A stretch of DNA of 64,000 nucleotides from Allacma fusca (taxonomy: Eukaryota; Arthropoda; Collembola; Symphypleona; Sminthuridae): positions 64,841,001 through 64,905,000 of the forward strand of contig OX359247.1 in the NCBI GenBank assembly GCA_947179485.1, in the 5' to 3' direction. The position numbers and the translations under genes are program-made. The notes beneath the pieces are model-generated. The model did not search any database, was not told the DNA's origin, and saw nothing but the letters and a program-made list of their open reading frames with translations. This document shows, one piece after another, positions 57,475 through 64,000 of this stretch. How positions within the stretch are numbered: the first letter of the stretch is position 1; every line of letters begins with the position of its first letter.

Positions 57475-58579
57475 GGCAAGTCAGGTTCAAGTGCAAGTAA
57501 GACAAATTTACTTGAACCCCAAGTCAAGTTCAGGGTCAAGTAATGGAAAGAAAAAACTTGAACATGAACTTGAGATTTCATGGTCAAGTTCAAGTAATTT
57601 TAGATTGCGTATGCCATAAAGGACGGAAGCAATTTCAAAATCATAATTCAATTTCTTGTCATGTTCGGGGTATTTTGTTTGCGTATGTTATAAATCAAAG
57701 AACAAAATCCAAAACCAGAGTCCGTTTTATAGAGGTTTTGTTTAACTGACGTTGTTAGTTGTTGCAGTAACCTCTCCATGAAATGAAAGAATTATCTTGA
57801 TAATTCGTGTTATTACTTAGAATCATTAGTTTCAACTTAGGTAAATAATTTTCAATATAAAATGAGCTTGGATTGCCCAGTACAAAAATAATTTAATAAA
57901 CAAGTAAATACTAGTTTACTTTATTAAATATTAAGTTAAGAATACTGGGAATGCTCAAATAGGTATATGTATGCTTACATATGAACATTAAATAAAACTT
58001 GACACCATATAATACCCGTCAGATATACAGTGAAGGTCCCTTATAAGAGATCAGCTTATAAGGAATGTATAGATATGCGGGATGAATTTGTTTGACCTCA
58101 ACTTTCATTTACACAGTTAGACGTTTCTTGTAAGGGAAATTCCTTTACAAATTGTACTATCCTTTCTACCTAACTTTTACTGTATTCAGTATACGTTAAA
58201 GGATGTCCTCGAATGGTTTTAAATAAAAAATAGTATTAAAATTGTTTTCTGAATGCGTTTTGGTTTTCAATCCGATGGAAATATTTTGCAGAAAAAATTG
58301 TGTGGACATATTTTATTTCTTGTACTTAACTTGAATTATCAAGTTCAAGTCACGTTCAAGTCATGGTCAAGTCAAGTTCAAGTCAAGTTTGGAACTGTAA
58401 CTACTTGATCAAGTTCGGGTCTTAGAAAATTTACTTGATTACTTGAACTTGACAAGTCAAGTAATTACACGAACACGAGTTATCAAGTTCAGGTTGTGTA
58501 TGGAAAATTACTTGAAGTTTCATGGTCAAGTCAAGTTCATGGTCAAGTTTTTCAATTACTTGACCCGACCGCAGCACTG
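57192..58579. mobile_element. hAT element with TCAAGTTCAAGT arrays, copy 2
   Basis: The same family as 54366-55679, with ends CAGTGCTGCGGACAAGTTC and GACCGCAGCACTG. Perfect 8-bp duplication GTTAACAG at 57184-57191 and 58580-58587. The left terminal 142 nt is present twice in tandem (57191-57332 and 57333-57474) with almost no differences. No transposase frame. Confidence 0.93.
58028..58182. mobile_element. pogo-type MITE inside hAT copy 2
   Basis: CAGTGAAGGTCCCTTATAAG to CCTAACTTTTACTG, TA-flanked. Same position and family as 55124-55267, so it was present in the common ancestor of the two hAT copies. Confidence 0.65.
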
Positions 58580-58587
58580 GTTAACAG

Positions 58588-59149
58588 TAAGAGGACTTCA
58601 TAGGAGAGAGTAACTTCATTGCTACTCTTTACATACAATGTAATATTCTTCTTAAACTCCAAATATGGCTTAACAATATACATTATGCTAGACAACTTTA
58701 TGTACTTAAGTTATTAGACTTGGTCACCAATTTTTTGAATGAACGGTTTGATTAAAGGAAAAGATGGGTTTCAACATTTCGACGCTAGTATTTTTGCAAG
58801 AAAGGCTGTAAGTATTTCCATTTTAAAATCTTGAGGGCTAATTACTAGTATGATTAAAAGAGCCAGTAAAGCATACACTGCCAACCTAATGAAGCTGGAC
58901 GATGTATCATATTTTAGTTAAATGTAAATAATGCCGAACCCAACGAATGAAACAAAATTCTAACATTTATTATTTAACAATCCACAAAACACTAAATACT
59001 TGAATTTGAAACATAACCATAACCTAACACCGGGAAAACAATTTTTGATTTTTTTTTTGAAAAAATTGGATTAGAAAATCCGCGTCAAATTAACCTGGAC
59101 GGGTAAATCCACTTCAAGTTTCACAACAGTTACGCATATAATTTTGAAT
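58588..59149. other. No recognisable gene
   Basis: AT-rich sequence with poly-T/A runs at about 59045-59070. The right part may include the untranslated end of the Tc1 remnant. Confidence 0.35.
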
Positions 59150-59385
59150 TCAATAGCGATTGGGACCGCCCCGGGCAGCAAGGACTGCTGTTATGCGCCG
59201 GGGCATGCTCGTCACCAAGTTCCGGGTAACCTCGGGGGAAATTGTGCCCATATATCTTCCACCAAAGCTTTGAGCATATTTTTGGAGGAAATGGTATGAT
59301 TTTTGAGCTCTGTAGCAACGTGGTTCCATAAATGTTCTATAGGGTTGAGGTCCAGGTTTTTTGCTACATTTGAGCCTGCTAATAA
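59150..59385 (-). pseudogene. Tc1/mariner transposase C-terminal fragment
   Basis: On the minus strand: DLNPIEHLWNHV followed by VEDIWAQFPPR, then after a frame change NLVTSMPRRITAVLAARGG and PNRY stop. The first carries the last catalytic acidic region of Tc1 (DLNPIE). The rest of the transposase is absent. Its 5' side joins directly onto a LINE fragment. Confidence 0.8.
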
Positions 59386-60010
59386 GCAATATTCAATGTG
59401 ACTAAATACATGGGCGTTGGTAACTATTATCTTCGCATCCATAGTTAAAAACCTCCTAATTCGTAGTATCTCGCCCAAAGTTTTTGTAATTTTCATGAGT
59501 ACATAATTGACATGCTCGCCGAAGTTAAGTTTGTCATCCAGGAATACACCTACATATTTAAAGGGCCACACTCTCCAATTCTTCACCAACAACCTCTAGA
59601 TAACAGTTAAGTGATAATAGCCGACGGAGATTTGTTAAACAGTACAAACTTAGTTTTACTTATATTTATAGATAAGGCATTTTCTTCCATCCAGGTATTT
59701 AAATTTAGTAGACAAGTTTGCATTCGTCTGAAAAGTACATCAATATAAATGTCATAAATACCACCAAATCGTCAGCATAGCATAACCAGTCGATAACATC
59801 GTATCCTTTCAAACAGTCACGTATATCTCTAAAGTATATAAATAACGCCGGCCCTAATACTTACCCAGCAGGCACACCATTTAAGTCAGAAAAGGGATTA
59901 GATAAGTAATTATTTATAAAGTTGTGTGCATATTATTTAACAAAATAAAAGCCTAGTCAGAGTTAAACGCTTTCTTCAGGCCAATAAATACAGCAAGTAC
60001 TTTAACTAGA
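59386..60010 (-). pseudogene. LINE reverse-transcriptase fragment
   Basis: Minus strand, in several frames: AVFIGLKKAFNS (RT motif A, with Asp to Gly) at about 59995, NTWMEENALSINISKTKFVL at about 59690-59630, FKYVGVFLDDKLNFGEHV at about 59560-59505, FSHIEYCLL at about 59400. These are ordered RT palm and thumb motifs of a Jockey/CR1-like LINE. Frame changes are many. Confidence 0.7.
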
Positions 60011-60362
60011 GGCCACTGTGACCTCAATTGATACCAAGTATATACCTGGTATCCCTTACAAATATTCCTCATTACCAGCACAAGTTTAACCTCAATTGAT
60101 ACCAAGTATATACCTGGTGCTTCTTCCTTTCCCCCAAACCCCCGCCCCAAACCAAAGAACCAATCTTTCTCACATGCCCTTTAACATTGTTTTTTCCTGG
60201 TGTAGCAAATGGCTGGTACAAATGTATTGTACCACGGTACACGCTATTATAGCTTACATTACTTGCACCAGGTATTTTTTCTGGTACAATGCACTAACAA
60301 CTACCATATAATTACTGCACCAGGTATAATCCCCATGTAAAATCCCCATGTACCAGGTAAGT
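60011..60362. repeat. ACCAGGTATATAC repeat-rich region
   Basis: ACCTCAATTGATACCAAGTA followed by TATACCTGGT occurs twice (about 60021 and 60090). CTGGTAC/ACCAGGTA motifs continue to about 60360. It resembles a TIR element with iterated ends, but the termini are not clear. Confidence 0.45.
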
Positions 60363-60452
60363 AACTTTAACCCATTTTAGCAACAATACTAAATATCAAA
60401 AGCGTACATAATAAACAAATGGTCAAAGGTGTCCGCGTATCATATATATAGG

Positions 60453-61330
60453 CCTATTCGTAGGCTATTTATAGGGTGCAAGGATTTTACTGAATAGGTT
60501 TATAGGCAAAATAGGGTGCAATAAAATACACATGAACCCTATCCTACAAAGTAGGCAGTCTCAGCCGTCGTGAAATTACACGCACATACGTAGCGTGAAT
60601 GAAGCACATAATTTTCAATTTATGGCATATGGAACGGGTAGCATAAAAATTAAAGAATAATCTGCCAGCTTTGCAGATCGTATGTTTTATGGTGTGTACC
60701 AAGAGTGAAAATTCGCCTTGATTTTCGCTGAAACCTCACCGAAATTAAGTTCGAAATATTCGATAAAGTAGAAAAGCTGGGAATATTTACGTTTGAACAA
60801 AATTTGAATTTCAAACAGGATTTCCTACGAAATATGTTGCCAGTCAGCTAATACCTTTCCGTTGTCACAATTGAGATGTTTTGCTCACATTAGAAAATGT
60901 TTCTTGTGGTATTTAATTTGTGAAATCTCGAGTGCAGCATCCCTTTTCAACAAAGTTATAAAACTTCGGCACATTTTCGAGGAAAAACCAAGCCGAGATC
61001 GACAAACTGTTTTGATCTTAGAAACTTCGGCCAAGGTGGCTAAACTCAAACTGTTTCATTCCAATCCCGTTGACTTGAGGCAGGGTTGGTTAAGTAACCT
61101 GTTGCTAAAGAAAATTATATGTGTAGGAAGAGTGTAAAATACATTGAGCTTATTTATCAATAAAATGTAGGCTTATATGTGGACCTGGTGTCCCCATATA
61201 GGAAGGATATAGGATAGGCTGATTTATTCGGCAGTTTAATTGTAGGCATATTTGTAGGCTCGGTCCTAATATTAAATATAGGAAGGATATAGGGTAGGCT
61301 GAGTCATTTGGACACCTTTGCAAGTGGTAG
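60453..61330 (+). repeat. Unclassified repeat family with GTAGGC/TATAGG motifs, copy B
   Basis: Motif clusters at 60453-60560 and 61165-61310 (GTAGGC, TATAGG, ATAGGGTGCA) flank 60840-61140, which matches copy A at 8726-8263 in the complement and is open for 91 codons from 60862 (KCFLWYLICEISS, NKVIKLRHIF). Whether the open frame is a gene is unclear. Confidence 0.5.
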
Positions 61331-62297
61331 TTTATTCGAATTAAGCTCACAAACTCCAAGGCGGCATGCATAAATTATGTAACGCTTAGTCGGTCGGTGG
61401 TGGTTTCTCTTAACGTTATGCTATCGTTACAAGTAAGGCTTCAGCGCATTAATGAAAAAATTGAAGTTGACGGAAGGGTGCTTCCCAATCACCCTTCGCG
61501 CGCCGGATGTACCTTTCATGACAACTAACTCTAATGCGATCAATACGCGCTTTCATTCACATGTAACGTACCAGGATACTTATAATACGATGGAAAGACG
61601 GTTTCTGGCGGGTACTGTAATTTTCGCATCTTGACTTTGTTGTCTCATTTATAAAAATAATATATTACGGAAGACGGAATTTGGTGAGGAATATTACTGA
61701 AGGCTTAAGGAAAGATCTCAATAAAACAACTTGGGGGTTATGGAAGGAATTTTGTTTCCAAACCTTCATCTGAAGAGGTCTGAAGCAAGGAAATGATTTT
61801 TTTTTGCATTCGAAGGATTGAAGGAAGGGTAGTGTGTATGAGTAAGTGAGTGTGCATGTATCATAGTGAGGATTAGATGACAGCGTTACGTATGCATTAC
61901 TCGAGGTCAGAAGTGGTCAAAAATGTGGCAAATTAGCGTTATATAATTTATGCATGCCGCCCTGTATGATAGTAGCTTGTTGGTAACTTGTTTAGCATTG
62001 CGATATTTGCATTCTCCTTTGTTTATTTTTTTCTTAGAACGTGGAACTTTCTTAAACATTAATGTGATCCTCCCGCCCAAGATTTGTAGACTATATCTTC
62101 ATTGCAGGATAACTTTTAGAAATGATACGATTACCAAAAGACAGGTTATTCAATGTAGTTGTGCCTTTTCGTACTTACATACTTCGATTATAAGCTGCGG
62201 CTAGGTTTTGTATTTAATTAAAATCTATAAAAAAACTTATTACTTTATAATTACTTATACTACTTTTTATACTACTTTATATTACTTTATAAAAAAC
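61331..62297. other. No recognisable gene
   Basis: AT-rich sequence. TTACTTTATA-type simple repeats lie at 62235-62295, just before a LINE insertion. Short frames have no family features. Confidence 0.35.
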
Positions 62298-64000
62298 TCT
62301 TGTTTGTAACCAAAGGCTTGATTTTATTGCCCTTAACGAAACTTTCTTTAATGATGACACAAACGTTGGTATTTATAATATTCCCGGTCACTAAAAATCG
62401 TAGCCACAAGAAGGGAGGTGGCTTACTATTTTACCTACATAACCGACTTAATGTTGATGTTTTTAATTCGGATGTGGAACTTCTAGTCTGTAAAGTTGGC
62501 CTAACAGAATTTCAGTCTTTAGTTGTGATACTAATTTATAGACCTCCAAAAAGTTCTATTGCGAATTTTTTATTATTTATTGACGGTTTGCTACAATATA
62601 CACGTAAATATAAACAAAAATGTATAATTATTGGTGATGTAAACATTGACTTGTCTAGTATGTCAGGTGATACTATTAAGCTATTAACTTGTCTACGTAT
62701 GTATGAATATAAGCAAACAGTGAATGTTCAAACCAGAAGGGTATTTGGCAAGCGACATTCTAGTTCGCTAATTGATCATTTGTGTATCCCTATAAATTTG
62801 ACAATTGAATGGAACTGCAATGTCACTGGTCTGTCTGACAACGATTCTATTGCATTTAAATATAGTTTTAAAAAACCAGCTGCACATAGTGGCAAAGAAG
62901 TATTGTCACGAATGTTTGACGGTATGGATTGGGAGAATTTTAACACAGAATTATGCCAAATTAATTGGGACTTCCTTGATAGCTCTAAGTACAATGTTGA
63001 TTTTGTTTATAATGTGATAAGTACGACGGTACAAGTATTACTTGACCAGTATGCTCCAATTCGTAGAAAACGTGTCAAGAACTCAACTCAATCTTGGGTT
63101 AACTCTAACATACGCAGTCTCATTCTAATGAGAGATACATGTAAACAGCAGGCAGGCTTAGAAAGGTCATCTACATTGTGGACTAAGTATAAGTATTACC
63201 GTGCCAGAGTAAAACATGAAATCTATGAAGCTAAAAGAGTGTATTTTAATAATGAACTGTACCTAAACAACACGAGCCAGGGCATTTGGAAGGTGACTGA
63301 TAAGCTTCGTGGTAAAGATAGTAACCCTGGGATGCAAATTGACGCACTGAATGTTAATAATAATATTGTAAGTAACTTTAAAGGAATATGTGATAGCCTA
63401 GCCGACTCATTTATAGTTCAGTGCAATTATACGGATGAGGATATACATTCCTTCAAAACGACGCTTCCAGTGGTACATGAGTGCTTGCCTATAACTGGTA
63501 AAGAGATATGGACCGCTGTCCATAAGCTTAAGTGCAAGTCAAATTCAAATCAGCGAATCAATCGCAAGTTATTTTGTAAGGCTTCGCTTGTGACTCCAGT
63601 ATTGCTTCTCTTTAACCTGATGCTTACAACGAGTACCATACCAATGCAGTTCAAGTCCGCTATAATTACTCCAATATACAAGGGAAAAGGAGATAAAACT
63701 TGCCCTGACTCTTATCACCCCATTTACTGCCTTCCTTTCTTGAACAAGATGTTTGAGAAAATAATATACAGCCGTCTAGAATACGAGTGTAGGGATAGCC
63801 TGGATGAGCACCAACATGGTTTTCGTCGTGGACGCTCCTGCTTTACAGCCATATTCTGCTTCGTGCATAAGTTATGCTCATACCTGGGTATACCTTCAGT
63901 GAAAGTGCTTGCTGTTTTTATAGATTTGAAAAAAGAATTGAACTCAGTGTCAAGACTTATGTTACTTGAGAAAATCAAACGGAATTTCAAATACAATCCG
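62298..64000 (+). CDS. Non-LTR retrotransposon ORF2 (endonuclease-RT), long open frame, runs off the window
   Basis: From about 62300 the endonuclease starts in one frame (NQRLDFIALNETF, VGIYNIPGH). A shift near 62390 moves to a second frame, which then stays open without a stop to the window end at 64000, over 530 codons. It contains KKGGGLLFYLHNRLNVDV, VVILIYRPPKSSI, CIIIGDVNIDL and SSLIDHLCI (endonuclease), then SWVNSNIRSLILMRDTCK (linker), and RT motifs SAIITPIYKGKGDK, YCLPFLNKMFEKIIYSRLE, HQHGFRRGRSCFTA and AVFIDLKKELNSV. Motif A keeps its first Asp, but the usual KAFD reads KELN. The palm YADD lies beyond the edge. It is 5' truncated and Jockey/CR1-like. This is the best preserved LINE in the window. 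Confidence 0.88.

Noticed and set aside
57191..58579. CRISPR-like or regulatory operator array (TCAAGTTCAAGT)
   Set aside because: Motifs are irregularly spaced, present in both orientations, and bounded by hAT termini with a TSD.
59212..59592. Genuine fusion gene of RT and DDE transposase
   Set aside because: Both parts are truncated fragments of dead elements and the junction lacks any shared domain logic.
62776..63017. Short frames on both strands within the right-hand LINE
   Set aside because: They are other-frame readings of the open EN-RT frame.

Overview
The window reads as metazoan nuclear DNA, most likely from an arthropod. It is AT-rich and intron-bearing, has GT-AG spliced host genes, and carries a dense, diverse load of transposons (hAT, pogo/Tigger, Tc1, PIF/Harbinger, MULE, a CACTA-like relic, a Polinton polymerase and several non-LTR retrotransposons). 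No bacterial or organellar signal is visible. The species cannot be fixed from sequence alone.

Two host genes can be rebuilt exon by exon with all splice phases agreeing. On the minus strand, 12951 down to 3218, lies a nine-exon tRNA-dihydrouridine(47) synthase (DUS3L type, 595 codons), whose long introns hold a Harbinger derivative, several hAT-type elements and an unclassified repeat. On the plus strand, 51437 to 53366, lies an eight-exon plasma-membrane type syntaxin (Qa-SNARE, 312 codons) with one GC-AG intron. A third possible host locus, a few unrecognised spliced segments at about 45030-45840, is weak.

Nearly everything else is mobile DNA. From left to right: a CACTA-like Tnp2/DUF4218 relic (590-1875); the DUS3L gene with its transposon-filled introns; small TIR elements (13960-14985); a decayed minus-strand LINE with a Cys-rich N-terminus (15480-17890); a decayed Polinton-type DNA polymerase B (24857-20150, minus) split by elements nested four deep; a near-perfect 33-bp stem hairpin (25413-25484); a tRNA-derived SINE (about 26890-27260, minus); a complete but inactivated hAT transposon (28325-32598) inside another hAT-like element (28033-32958); a C2H2-finger MULE transposase (33947-36720); a LINE (36960-39865) broken by a second LINE (to about 44450), itself broken by a Tigger and a hAT MITE; a mariner-type element (47699-48659); the syntaxin gene; two sister hAT elements packed with a TCAAGT motif (54366-55679 and 57192-58579); LINE and Tc1 fragments (59150-60010); and a long, still open LINE ORF that runs off the right edge (62298-64000).

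A recurring theme is that at least nine separate TIR families carry dense, family-specific short motifs near their ends, and many of them have clear 8-bp target duplications. These look like many independent solutions to hAT transposase recognition coexisting in one genome. Coordinates of TIRs, TSDs and exons come from reading the sequence directly. Family names rest on recognised motifs, not on a database search.
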